DNA from: Desulfobulbus sp. | Lineage (GTDB): Bacteria; Desulfobacterota; Desulfobulbia; Desulfobulbales; Desulfobulbaceae | NCBI GenBank assembly: GCA_028684915.1 | Contig: JAQUEZ010000001.1 | Location: forward strand, 1 to 64,000 | Direction: 5' to 3' | DNA length: 64,000 nt | Shown: positions 26,952-35,629 of the stretch, piece after piece | Layout of the letters: each line of letters starts with the position of its first letter | Numbering within the stretch: position 1 is the first letter of the stretch | Made by a program: the position numbers and the translations under genes | The notes under the pieces: model-generated | What the model saw: only the letters and a program-made list of their open reading frames with translations | Database searches by the model: none | Told to the model about the DNA's origin: nothing

Positions 26952-27317
26952 TCAGCCCTGATAGACACAGCTGACCTGATCGGACATCTCGCAGGAAAGA
27001 TCGTGCTGAGCCAACACCTGAAGAATTTTGCACAGTTGATTTTGCTCATCGATCTCCACCAGCGATCCCTCAACCGTCTCATGGACGGTAAAGCCTCCGG
27101 CGCGAAGTGCAGCCAGCGCTTCGGCCAGCTGAGTCACCACCAGGCCGAGCTTGGAAAAATCGTTCATATAAAAAAGCGGCCAATCGCGATGACAGGCCCC
27201 CGGTTTTCCTTTTTCCATAATCGGTAACCAGCCCACGGTTTCACCTCTGTGAGGAAGATCAGACTCCAAGATCGGGAAATCTACCTTTTCGGGAAACAAT
27301 AAAAATGTTTTCCCCAT
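26952..27317 (-). CDS. Small conserved-looking protein of unknown function
   Basis: A 121-residue soluble protein starting MGKTFLLFPE. I do not recognise the family. The C-terminal half is helical with FSKLGLVVTQLAEALAALRAGGF, VHETVEGSLVEID and then LCKILQVLAQHDLSCEMSD. That pattern of two alpha/beta repeats suggests a small regulatory or binding fold. It has no signal peptide or membrane segment. The ATG at 27317 has GAGG upstream; an ATG four codons earlier is also possible. It lies between the EI24 and DUF202 genes, divergent from the latter. Confidence 0.6.
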   Translation of the reverse strand: MGKTFLLFPEKVDFPILESDLPHRGETVGWLPIMEKGKPGACHRDWPLFYMNDFSKLGLVVTQLAEALAALRAGGFTVHETVEGSLVEIDEQNQLCKILQVLAQHDLSCEMSDQVSCVYQG

Positions 27318-27385
27318 TCCCGGCCTCATGCTACATTTGCAGAAATCCTGCATCACACAGTGTACCCCTAAATAAGGAGGCATGC

Positions 27386-27760
27386 ATGTCGGTTTTGAAA
27401 GATCCACGGGTATTTTTCGCAGCAGAGCGAACCCTGCTGGCCTGGACCCGTACCTCGCTGACCCTGATGGCCTTCGGATTTGTGGTGGAACGATTTGGCC
27501 TTTTCCTCTCCACACTTTTGCCCCGCCATGGCGAGGCCATGCAGCGCGGACTCTCATTCTGGATCGGCCTCTCTTTCATCGTCCTGGGCTCACTGACCTC
27601 AGCCGCTGCTGTCTGGCAGTACCGCCGTCTGTTGCATACCCTAAGCCCTGACGAGATCCCTCCGGGTTATTTGAGTACCCTCGGTGCCTGGACCAATCAA
27701 ATTGTGGCCTTTCTCGGCATCGCTCTCACCGCCTACCTTTTTCGCGGATCGTTGTTGTAA
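27386..27760 (+). CDS. DUF202 (YidH-like) inner-membrane protein
   Basis: A 124-residue membrane protein with three hydrophobic segments. The family hallmark FFAAERTLLAWTRTSLTLMAFG is at about residues 10-31. The function of the DUF202/YidH family is unknown. The start at 27386 is fixed by AAGGAGG 5 nt upstream; the open frame further left is not family-like. It appears monocistronic; a long AT-rich stretch follows. Confidence 0.9.
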   Translation: MSVLKDPRVFFAAERTLLAWTRTSLTLMAFGFVVERFGLFLSTLLPRHGEAMQRGLSFWIGLSFIVLGSLTSAAAVWQYRRLLHTLSPDEIPPGYLSTLGAWTNQIVAFLGIALTAYLFRGSLL

Positions 27761-28187
27761 TCAGCTTTCCTTGCCTCCCTGCCACCAACCTGCCGAGTGT
27801 CTTGAATAGTGTTTTTTCATCGAACTACAGCATAATATCTATATTCAGAACATCTAGGACCTACCCCACCAGCCAGGGCGAGCGCATGAAATTTATTTAA
27901 AAATATTAAACAATTAAACTTGTGCTCTTTCCCCTGCTTCAACCATATTTAGTACGAATCAATGCAATATTGACCAGGAGAAATCGTCGTTCATAGTATT
28001 TTTTTGCTTTCATTGCACTTTTTATGCGTTCGCCTTGGATTTTCGTGCGCTTGCCCTACCCCACCAGCGGTTTGAGACTGCGCCCAAATTCTATTCCGCA
28101 ATATGCTCCTGTACTGATTCGTCAAATAATGAAAAGCCCAATCATTGAGAAAATCAGATTTTGAGAGATCTCACTTCAGCAATTTGA
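27761..28187. other. AT-rich intergenic stretch, probably degraded
   Basis: No intact gene. The 14-mer CCTACCCCACCAGC occurs twice, near 27862 and 28055. A minus-strand frame (about 28030-27945) reads ERIKSAMKAKKYYERRF, which could be a fragment of a lost gene but was not identified. Its base composition is more AT-rich than the flanking core genes, as in the whole secretion locus to the right. Confidence 0.4.
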
Positions 28188-28286
28188 AAAATCATCGATA
28201 ACGTCGATTACATCTTACACAAAACCACAACGGGTGCTTTTGCATACAGTGTAGATGGCAGTAGCCACGATGTAGCAGTCCGTTAA
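28188..28286 (+). pseudogene. 3'-end remnant of an RTX secretion substrate
   Basis: The plus-strand frame reads DNVDYILHKTTTGAFAY, then SVDGSSHDVAVR and a stop at 28284-28286. It closely mirrors the segment [26 protein letters not shown] near the C-terminus of the intact RTX protein at 35630-40435. It lies about 190 bp upstream of the ABC exporter in the same orientation, which suggests that an RTX gene once preceded the exporter. A weaker echo (ATCTTACGCAAAAC) occurs near 28345-28358. Confidence 0.65.
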
Positions 28287-28474
28287 CTCTCCTGGATATA
28301 AATTATTCATCACAGATTATGATTTGGCTGTAATCGGCAATCTCATCTTACGCAAAACAATTGCCCATGGTGAATGCACATGTTATGTAAAAAGGCTATG
28401 CATTTTACCATGGGCGCCTCTCTGCTCTCTCAACAAAGCCGGACAATATTATTCATTGCCTGTAAAAATATACA

Positions 28475-31048
28475 ATGTCTGAATCAATCACAGGTGATCC
28501 GATCCATCAATCACCTGGTCTTCTTGCCTGTTGCCGTTATCTTGCCGAACAAAGCAATTGGCTACAGCTTGCAGATCAACTACGTTCTCTTCGCGAAGAA
28601 TCCTCGCCGGAAGATCGCAAAATTCTTCTGGATAGCATCATCCATAAGGCGCGGAATGAAGGGCTGCAAACCATCATTATGCAACCCTCCACAAGCCAGC
28701 CACTCATCGACCTGCCGATGCCGGCTGTCGCCGAATTAAAATCCGGACGATACGTCATCCTCACCCAACGGATTACAGGGGCAAACAACCAGGAAGACGC
28801 CTGTATCATCGTCCTCCCCCAGCCGGACGGGACCTTTCAACGCGAACAAATCACAGAACAACAATTTCGCCAGGCATGGGCAGGGGGACTCCTTGCGTTT
28901 GAACAAATCAACACCGCCCTCATATGCTTTTCCCTCGTCGCCCGCGAGCACAAAATCGAGCTCACTAAGGAACGTTTAATTCACGAGTACAACCTAAGCC
29001 AGGAGGAAATCCCTCAAGACACTTTGCTCCGCATGGCTAAAGAGGCTGGGCTCAAGGCAAAATCACTGGACCTCCGCTGGCAAGGTCTCTTCAAACTCAA
29101 GCAAGCATTACCTGCCATTGCTCAGCTAAAAAACGGCCGTCACATGGTAATGGTCGGTCTTGTTCGCAATCAGGAACAGGCGAATGAAGAAATAAAAGTT
29201 GCCTGTTACGACCCATTGGCTGGATCAGGTGGGTCACATGTACGGTTCACCCGACAAGAATTTGAGGAAACTTGGTCCGGGCGCTTGTTTCTCTTAAAAC
29301 GCGTCTACAAACTGAGCGATGCCAACCAACCATTCAGCCTTCGCTGGTTCATCCCTGAAATCCTTCGGCAAAAGCTCACCTTTCTCGACATTGGCCTTGC
29401 GGTTTTGTTTATCAATGCCATTGCCTTGGTTACCCCAATCTTTTTTCAGATTGTTATCGACAAGGTACTCGTCAATCAGGCCTTTACCACCTTGCACTCT
29501 CTGGGAATCGGCATGGCTTTCGCCTTAGGCGTAAATGCCGGCCTCGATTTTCTTCGCGATTACCTTCTCCTTCACGCCACCAACAAAATTGACTTACGGG
29601 TTACCGGGCGGACCTTTCGACATCTCTTAAATCTCCCTCTCGACTTTTTTGAGCACGTGGCTGCCGGTGTTCTCACCCAGCACATGCAGCAAACCTCCAA
29701 AATCCGAAATTTTCTTACCGGCAATGTTTTTCTCACCATGCTGGAGGCGACTTCACTCTTTATTTTTCTGCCATTTCTTTTTTTCTATAGCATATCATTG
29801 ACCAGCATCGTCCTTGTCTTCACCCTTCTCATTACCGGCGTTATCGCTATCCTAATCGGCCCTTTTCGACGAAGGCTCAACGCTTTGTACGATGCGGAAG
29901 GAAAGCGACAGGCCATGCTGGTAGAAACAATCAATGGCATGGCCACAGTCAAGGCTATGGCCATTGAACCGATGCTACGGCAGCAATGGGAACACAAGGT
30001 CGCCCAAGCTATCAGCATGCAATTTCGGGTTGGAAAAATTTCCATCACCGCAAAATCATTAACCCAATTTTTAGAACGGTTAATGACCATTGTCATCATT
30101 TGGATGGGGGCAAGCCTCGTTTTTAACAACACCATGACAGTGGGGGCGTTGATTGCATTCCAGTTGCTTGCTGGCCGAGTAACATCGCCTCTTGTGCGAC
30201 TCGTTGGCCTGATCCATCAATATCAAGAAGCTGCATTGTCGGTCGAAAAACTTGGTTTGGTCATGAATGCTCGCCCTGAATGGGGAATGGACCAACATGG
30301 CGCCCGCCCATCCTTGCAGGGCAACATCGTCTTTGACCGTGTCAGCTTTCGTTATGCTCCTGATTTTCCCAATGCACTTCATGAAATTTCCTTAACCATT
30401 CCGAATGGATCCACACTTGGTATTGTAGGACCAAGTGGTTCTGGGAAAACGACGCTCACTCGACTATTACAAAAAAATTATTTTCCCTCGACCGGTGCTA
30501 TCAGAATAAGTGACTGCTACTTGAATGAAATCGACACTGCCCACTTACGTCGAAACATGGGCGTTGTTTTGCAAGAAAATTTTCTCTTCCATGCAACAGT
30601 GGCTGAAAATATTCGCGCAGGTCAGTCCGCGGCCTCTCGCCAACAAATAATCCAAGCAGCTCTCTTGGCTGGGGCTGATGAATTCATCGTCACCATGCCC
30701 CAAGGGTATGACACCATACTGGAAGAAGGGGCAAAAAATCTTTCCGGTGGCCAAAGACAACGACTCGCCATTGCACGCGCACTACTCACCTCGCCAGATA
30801 TTTTAATCCTAGACGAAGCCACCAGCTCTCTTGATCCGGAAAGCGAACGAATTGTCAGGGAAAACCTTACCCAAATTGCGCAAAACAGAACCGTCATCAT
30901 AGTGTCCCATCGCCTTTCAATGCTTAAAGATGCAGACTATATTATCGTCCTTGAACGTGGTTTGCTGGTAGGGAACGGAACGCATCAACAGTTGCTACAA
31001 GAGTGCCCTTTGTATCAAAAGCTGTGGCATCAGCAGATGGAGTTATAA
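28475..31048 (+). CDS. Type I secretion ABC exporter with two degenerate C39-like domains
   Basis: An 857-residue exporter ATPase of the RTX secretion type. After a 55-residue lead come two stretches of C39-peptidase-like sequence. The first, about 60-145, has AELKSGRYVIL and QITEQQFRQAWAGGLL. The second, about 145-278, has CFSLVAREHKIEL, AQLKNGRHMVMVG, YDPLAG and FEETWSGRLFLLKR. The catalytic Cys position of C39 peptidases appears to be Asn or Thr, so this is a docking domain like that of HlyB. The membrane domain spans about 290-580. The nucleotide domain has Walker A GPSGSGKTT near 652, NLSGGQRQR and ILDEATSSLD. No ribosome site is obvious. Its stop overlaps the HlyD start. Confidence 0.92.
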   Translation: MSESITGDPIHQSPGLLACCRYLAEQSNWLQLADQLRSLREESSPEDRKILLDSIIHKARNEGLQTIIMQPSTSQPLIDLPMPAVAELKSGRYVILTQRITGANNQEDACIIVLPQPDGTFQREQITEQQFRQAWAGGLLAFEQINTALICFSLVAREHKIELTKERLIHEYNLSQEEIPQDTLLRMAKEAGLKAKSLDLRWQGLFKLKQALPAIAQLKNGRHMVMVGLVRNQEQANEEIKVACYDPLAGSGGSHVRFTRQEFEETWSGRLFLLKRVYKLSDANQPFSLRWFIPEILRQKLTFLDIGLAVLFINAIALVTPIFFQIVIDKVLVNQAFTTLHSLGIGMAFALGVNAGLDFLRDYLLLHATNKIDLRVTGRTFRHLLNLPLDFFEHVAAGVLTQHMQQTSKIRNFLTGNVFLTMLEATSLFIFLPFLFFYSISLTSIVLVFTLLITGVIAILIGPFRRRLNALYDAEGKRQAMLVETINGMATVKAMAIEPMLRQQWEHKVAQAISMQFRVGKISITAKSLTQFLERLMTIVIIWMGASLVFNNTMTVGALIAFQLLAGRVTSPLVRLVGLIHQYQEAALSVEKLGLVMNARPEWGMDQHGARPSLQGNIVFDRVSFRYAPDFPNALHEISLTIPNGSTLGIVGPSGSGKTTLTRLLQKNYFPSTGAIRISDCYLNEIDTAHLRRNMGVVLQENFLFHATVAENIRAGQSAASRQQIIQAALLAGADEFIVTMPQGYDTILEEGAKNLSGGQRQRLAIARALLTSPDILILDEATSSLDPESERIVRENLTQIAQNRTVIIVSHRLSMLKDADYIIVLERGLLVGNGTHQQLLQECPLYQKLWHQQMEL

Positions 31049-32403
31049 TGAAGGAGAAAAAGTCATCCAAAGATATTCTTGAATATCAGCCTGATGCTGT
31101 TGAAATTGAAGAACGCCCTGTGCCGGGAAAAATACGATGGGTCCTGTACTTGATAGTAATGACCGTTATAGCCACTATTGTTGGGGCTGTTATTTTTAAG
31201 GTGGATCGCATCGTTGTTTCACAAGGAGAATTAGTCACCAACACACCAACGATTGTGGTGCAGCCCCTCAGCACGGCCGTCATTCGCACGATCAACGTTC
31301 AGATTGGCGACGTAGTCGGAAAAGGACAAATTTTAGCTACGCTTGACCCCACCTTTGCCACTGCCGATCTCAGCCAACTTCGCAAACAACAGATGACACT
31401 AGAAGCACAAATCCGACGCATCAAAGCAGAGTTACAAAAGAAGCCTTTTGCAGCCCTACCTAAAGAATACGATGACGGGAAGCTCCAAGAACAGGTCCAT
31501 CTTCAACGTAGACTCATTTTAGAAACAACAAAAAAGACAGCGGAAGACAAAATCGCAGCCCTCCGCGCAACCTTACGCCTGAAAGCAGTTGAACGCCAAG
31601 GCATAGAACAGCAGCAAAAAGTTCTGCGGGACATTGAGGGCACCATTGCCAAACGCCCCCAGCATGATGAAGAAAATCGCCTCAGACTCCTTGAAGCTCA
31701 AAAAACCAGGATTCAAGGAACAAATGCAATAGAAACCCTTAAGGCAGAAGAAGAAGTCACACGAAACGAACTGAGACAGGCCGAATCCGACTGGCAACGT
31801 TTTTTGCAGGAACGCAATGGCGAGTTGATCGAGCAGGAGGTGACTCTTCGCAACGACCTGGCCAAGGTTGAAGAAGAACTGCATAAAGCCGAACGTATGC
31901 ATGACCTAATCTCGCTGAAGTCGCCTGAACGAGGCATTGTCCTGAAACTAGCGGAGCGGTCAGTCGGGTCCATATTGCAACAGGCGGAACCTTTTATCAC
32001 TTTGGTTCCGACAGGCAGTATTCTTGAGGCTGAAGTATATGTCGATTCCAAGGATATCGGTCGAATTCGCACAGGGGATATGGTCAGGGTCAAACTTGAC
32101 GCCTTTCCTTTCCAACGCCATGAAACATTGCCCGGAAAGGTACGTGTCATTAGCGAAAACGCCTTTCAAAAAAACAACGCCAAGATGCTCTTAACACCCG
32201 AACCAGGGCAGGATCTGGCTGAAGCATACTATCGAACCCGCATTACACTGCTCTCTACGCAACTGCGCAATGTACCCGACGGTTTCCGTCTCATTCCGGG
32301 CATGAAGGTTCGGGCGGAAATCAAGGTTGGAAAGCGCTCTATAATTTCCTATTTCCTCTATCCTATAATACGGGCTCTTGACGAGAGTTTGCGTGAACCA
32401 TGA
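31048..32403 (+). CDS. HlyD-family membrane fusion protein
   Basis: A 451-residue periplasmic adaptor for type I secretion. It has a short cytoplasmic tail, one membrane helix at about 33-52 (LYLIVMTVIATIVGAVIF), a lipoyl-like half motif (VQPLSTAVIRTINVQIGDVVGKGQ), a long coiled coil from about 105 to 300 rich in Glu, Lys and Gln, the second lipoyl half, and a beta-barrel with IRTGDMVRVKLDAFPFQRH. The ATG overlaps the exporter's TAA by one base, and its own TGA overlaps the next gene (ATGA), so the three genes are translationally coupled. Confidence 0.93.
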   Translation: MKEKKSSKDILEYQPDAVEIEERPVPGKIRWVLYLIVMTVIATIVGAVIFKVDRIVVSQGELVTNTPTIVVQPLSTAVIRTINVQIGDVVGKGQILATLDPTFATADLSQLRKQQMTLEAQIRRIKAELQKKPFAALPKEYDDGKLQEQVHLQRRLILETTKKTAEDKIAALRATLRLKAVERQGIEQQQKVLRDIEGTIAKRPQHDEENRLRLLEAQKTRIQGTNAIETLKAEEEVTRNELRQAESDWQRFLQERNGELIEQEVTLRNDLAKVEEELHKAERMHDLISLKSPERGIVLKLAERSVGSILQQAEPFITLVPTGSILEAEVYVDSKDIGRIRTGDMVRVKLDAFPFQRHETLPGKVRVISENAFQKNNAKMLLTPEPGQDLAEAYYRTRITLLSTQLRNVPDGFRLIPGMKVRAEIKVGKRSIISYFLYPIIRALDESLREP

Positions 32404-33386
32404 ACAACGTATCTTCAACGACCAATTGCCATAAAATGACACCCTTCTTTTCCCATCTCGCCTCAGTAGTCTTGTTGCTTTGCTTAAGCACCATCCTCGT
32501 GGGCTGTGGCGCCGCGACAGGCATTCCTGGACATGGTGGCGGCAAACGTTTTGCAGTAGAGCAGGAGTTGGTTGCCGCTGCCACTCGTGCGGCTATCAAG
32601 CAGATTGACCTAACCACCCTTAAGGGAAAAAAAGTTAATCTATATGTAAACGCAATTGGCGATACCGGTGCAGGCAATCTGACAGGGGGCCGTTTCTCTA
32701 TCGTCAGCCAACTACGCGGCGATTATACGCAAACGGCCCCAGTCACCGAGACATCACTGTATCCTCGTTACACGGCTAATACAACCAGCACCACCACCAC
32801 CGATTCATCAACAAGTAACACGAGCCAATCCACGGACACTATCAACCAATACCCCTACTACAAAAAAACAACTCAGGAAGGCACGGGTGCGGTGGGTCAG
32901 CTAGGCGTCGAATACAAAGGTTTGGGCGCCTACCATAACTCAGAAGAAATTACGTCCAATGACCTGCAGTATCTCTCGGCTTTAATGCAAACCTATTTTT
33001 TCCTGCAAGGGGTATATATTGTTCCTCCGTCTGAAGCTGAAATTGACGTTTATATTACAGTTGACGTTTTTGGCACCGTATACACGCGGGTTGATTGGTT
33101 TCTGGCAAACAATGAAATCCTTCGCGCCAAAACATCACTTGAGGTTTTAGCCGTTGATCATTATTCGGGTGAGCTCCTCATGGAGCCACAAGTCGCAAGC
33201 AGTGAGGCAACCTACAACGAGCAATACATCCTCTGGGCAGGACCGGTCAACATCAGAAAATCCCTCAAGACGGCAGATCCTCTCCTCGCAGACTTCACCA
33301 ATATAATTAAATCTACCAAAAAAACTCAACCAATTTATAAAGTTGAACATGCCCCCTATCCTTTTCAATATCAAATGGAACATTGA
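32400..33386 (+). CDS. Lipoprotein of a type I secretion operon, unknown function
   Basis: A 328-residue predicted lipoprotein. The signal peptide ends in LVGC with Cys36 as the lipid site. After KRFAVEQELVAAATRAAIKQID comes a domain with LKGKKVNLYVNAIGDTGAGN and YLSALMQTYFFLQGVYIVPP, loosely similar to CsgG-like or other outer-membrane lipoproteins. A Thr/Ser-rich low-complexity loop lies at about 122-145. The protein has no TolC features. Because it is coupled to HlyD, it probably works at the outer membrane in secretion or anchoring of the RTX protein (inference). Confidence 0.75.
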   Translation: MNNVSSTTNCHKMTPFFSHLASVVLLLCLSTILVGCGAATGIPGHGGGKRFAVEQELVAAATRAAIKQIDLTTLKGKKVNLYVNAIGDTGAGNLTGGRFSIVSQLRGDYTQTAPVTETSLYPRYTANTTSTTTTDSSTSNTSQSTDTINQYPYYKKTTQEGTGAVGQLGVEYKGLGAYHNSEEITSNDLQYLSALMQTYFFLQGVYIVPPSEAEIDVYITVDVFGTVYTRVDWFLANNEILRAKTSLEVLAVDHYSGELLMEPQVASSEATYNEQYILWAGPVNIRKSLKTADPLLADFTNIIKSTKKTQPIYKVEHAPYPFQYQMEH

Positions 33387-33774
33387 GACAAGATCATAAC
33401 GTGTTCATTATTAAGGGCTTCAAATCGTTGAGCACAATATTTATGGCAAACAATTCCCAGCTATTCCCGTTTTGATGCATCTGGTTGATTTATGATCATT
33501 TTTCCACAGGCTTTTCGTAAGCTATTGTCTTTTGAATTCAGACAGTTGCATGCTTTTTATTAACACTTCTTCCCTTGAAAAAGGTAACTTCCTGTTTTTA
33601 GGCAATTTTGATTGCGAAATCTCCCCGGAAAAACAATGAAAATTCAGCAAAATAGCTCAAAGCGGGAATAGCTGAACAATTCCTAACAAAACAATCATCT
33701 TTTCTATTGCTTTTTCAAGAAAATTCCCCTTATGTAACAATACATTAATAAAATTTTACGTAATGGAGGTACAA
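33387..33774. other. AT-rich intergenic stretch upstream of a secreted protein gene
   Basis: No gene seen. The composition is AT-rich, with several TATAAT-like strings but no confident promoter. It ends with GGAGG, the ribosome site of the next gene. Confidence 0.4.
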
Positions 33775-34221
33775 ATGAGATTAAGAGGATTTTTGGTATT
33801 ATTTACTTCACTATTTTTTTTCAATTTACTAGAGCCAGCAAATGCTGAACTGATTCTAGGTTACGAAATGGTCAAAGGACCAACCGCAGGGACAGCAACA
33901 ACGCCAATAGAAATATTACTCACTGGAGAAACAAGCGGCAAACCCTTAACAGGATTGACTAAGTCTAATTTTAAGTTTGTGATTGCACGAGACATGAACT
34001 CTGGTGTTGTTAGAGCAATCACCTGGGATATTGTGCCACTTTCAGTTCCTGGTGCATACCGAATGAAAATCACCCCAAAAGGTTGGGCCTATTACAATTA
34101 CGCCACCATGAAAGGTCAGTGTTATGGTTTAAATATTTTGTTTCGAGTCACATCAAGCAGCGGCGCGGACAGTGGCGGTTTACAGCTTTACACCTCTCCC
34201 AATACCAATATGGGCTACTAA
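33775..34221 (+). CDS. Secreted hypothetical protein
   Basis: A 148-residue protein with a clear signal peptide (LVLFTSLFFFNLL, cleavage near ANA at about 24). The mature part is beta-rich with PIEILLTGETSGKPLTGL, a segment resembling bacterial Ig-like or fibronectin-like modules. It has a single Cys. I do not recognise the family. The start is chosen at 33775, where GGAGG stands 6 nt upstream; the in-frame ATG at 33763 overlaps that ribosome site. It lies between the secretion operon and the RTX gene and may belong to the same system. A bidirectional terminator follows. Confidence 0.7.
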   Translation: MRLRGFLVLFTSLFFFNLLEPANAELILGYEMVKGPTAGTATTPIEILLTGETSGKPLTGLTKSNFKFVIARDMNSGVVRAITWDIVPLSVPGAYRMKITPKGWAYYNYATMKGQCYGLNILFRVTSSSGADSGGLQLYTSPNTNMGY

Positions 34222-34228
34222 CAAAAAA

Positions 34229-34265
34229 TTGGTTTGATTAGCCGTCTCTTGGCTGATCAAACCAA
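34229..34265. terminator. Bidirectional terminator
   Basis: TTGGTTTGATTAGCC (34229-34243) and GGCTGATCAAACCAA (34251-34265) pair over 15 positions with one mismatch, loop 7 nt. An A-run precedes it (T-run for minus-strand RNA) and TAAATTTT follows it. Confidence 0.8.
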
Positions 34266-34295
34266 TAAATTTTGCTGCTACATCTCTTCGAACTA

Positions 34296-34396
34296 TTATG
34301 CCGCTACCACAAAATCGGCCGCAATGATGGTCGGCTTACTAGCAAGCGTTGCAACACCACAGCCAGCACCTTTCGCATCATAGAGCAGAGATTCTA
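34296..34396 (-). pseudogene. C-terminal remnant of a second RTX protein
   Basis: The minus-strand frame reads ESLLYDAKGAGCGVATL, then ASKPTIIAADFVVAA and TAA at 34298-34296. This parallels the C-terminus of the intact RTX protein ([35 protein letters not shown]) with a small deletion. Everything upstream of this fragment is gone; the IS21-like wreckage begins soon after. It could be the end of a lost paralogue or a product of recombination between RTX genes. Confidence 0.75.
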
Positions 34397-34639
34397 TGGC
34401 CAACCTGATGCGGGTGATCAAAAACGGCGCGGTGATTAGCGAGCATGTCCGCTAATTCGGCTACGACAAGACACTCTATAAAGGGGTTGAAACGATCATC
34501 GTTTTACCACGGAGAATCAGCATATTAACTGCAAAATCGTTTTTCGCCTTTTTGGGAGTTAACTTTCCGATTTTCTGATGTTTTTACAAATACTTTTCAA
34601 CACCCTTTCTATATGTAGGCTTGCTTGCGCAAAAGCCCC

Positions 34640-35393
34640 TGTGCGCTATGACGCACCGCTCAAGCACTGCGCGCAGCCCGGCCCCATGGGCTGAATCTGG
34701 TTGATCGGACCTGTGGCAAAGCCTTGCAGCGTTCTATATTTCGCGGAGAAGTGATCCTCAACCTGATTGCCCGCGAATTGGAACCGCCGCCAGATCCGAT
34801 TGCCAGGCCGATACCGCTGAGAGAGAGACCAGGTCCAATCGCTACCAGATGGTCTCCGCCCGTTTTCCGACGTCGAAGGACCTAGACAGTTTCCGCTTCA
34901 ACCATTCCTCCGGTCAACCAGCCCTTGATTCGGGCTCTGTACAGCGGCGGCTTTCTTCGCCAAGCCAGAAACCTGGTCTTCATTGGCGGTACGGGAAGCG
35001 GCAAGCCCCACTTGACCATCGCCATCGCTCCCCATTGCGTCAAGTGGGGGAAAAAGAGTTTGTTTTTTCTGGTGTAGTCGACCTGGTCAATCGGCTGGAG
35101 CTGGAAAAAACCACGGCAAATCAGGCGGGTTTGGCCAGTCGGTTTGCTCGAGTGGATTGCTTTGCGCCCTGGATCAGTGGGGCTACCTGCCCTTTTCCAA
35201 AGCCGGCAGGGCCTTGCTGTTCCATCTGATCAGCATACTGTACGAACGAACCCTAATGATTGTGACCACCAACCTGAGTTTCAGCGAATGGTCGCAGGTG
35301 TTCGGCGACACCAAGATGATCACTGCCTTGCTGGATCGCCTGACTCATCATTGCGACATCATCGAAAAAACCGGCAACGAGCCATGTTTTTAA
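34640..35393 (+). mobile_element. IS21-family element remnant (istA end and broken istB)
   Basis: On the plus strand a fragment reading FRGEVILNLIARELEPPP resembles the C-terminal end of an IS21-type transposase. After it come pieces of an IstB-like ATPase in several frames: YQMVSARFPTSKDLDSF near 34846-34900, NLVFIGGTGSGK near 34974, [17 protein letters not shown] near 35075, and [18 protein letters not shown] to [15 protein letters not shown] near 35180-35385. The P-loop reads GGTGSGKPH instead of GKTH. Several frameshifts and a missing istB N-terminus show that it is dead. Terminal repeats were not identified. Confidence 0.85.
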
Positions 35394-35580
35394 ATTTCAG
35401 AGGGGCAATTTTCAAAGCTGATTGACATTGGCAACGCTGGAAGTCACCCTGTAAATGACGAAACCACGGCTAGATGGATGTTTGCCAAAGGTATGGCGAA
35501 AAATCCGCTGTGATAAAAGGATAAAAGGCAGGCACAGATTTCCACCTGCCGGACTGGCGAGCAGGAAAACATGAAAGAGC

Positions 35581-35614
35581 CCCCCTAGAACCCCATCAGG
35601 GGCTCAAGAGGGGG
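35581..35614 (-). terminator. Hairpin downstream of the RTX gene
   Basis: A two-tier stem has outer CCCCCT/AGGGGG and inner GAACCCC/GGGGCTC around ATCA. It lies 16 nt after the stop of the leftward RTX gene. The following minus-strand sequence is CTCTTTC, a weak T-tract. Confidence 0.65.
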
Positions 35615-35629
35615 ATAAGAGATGAAATT

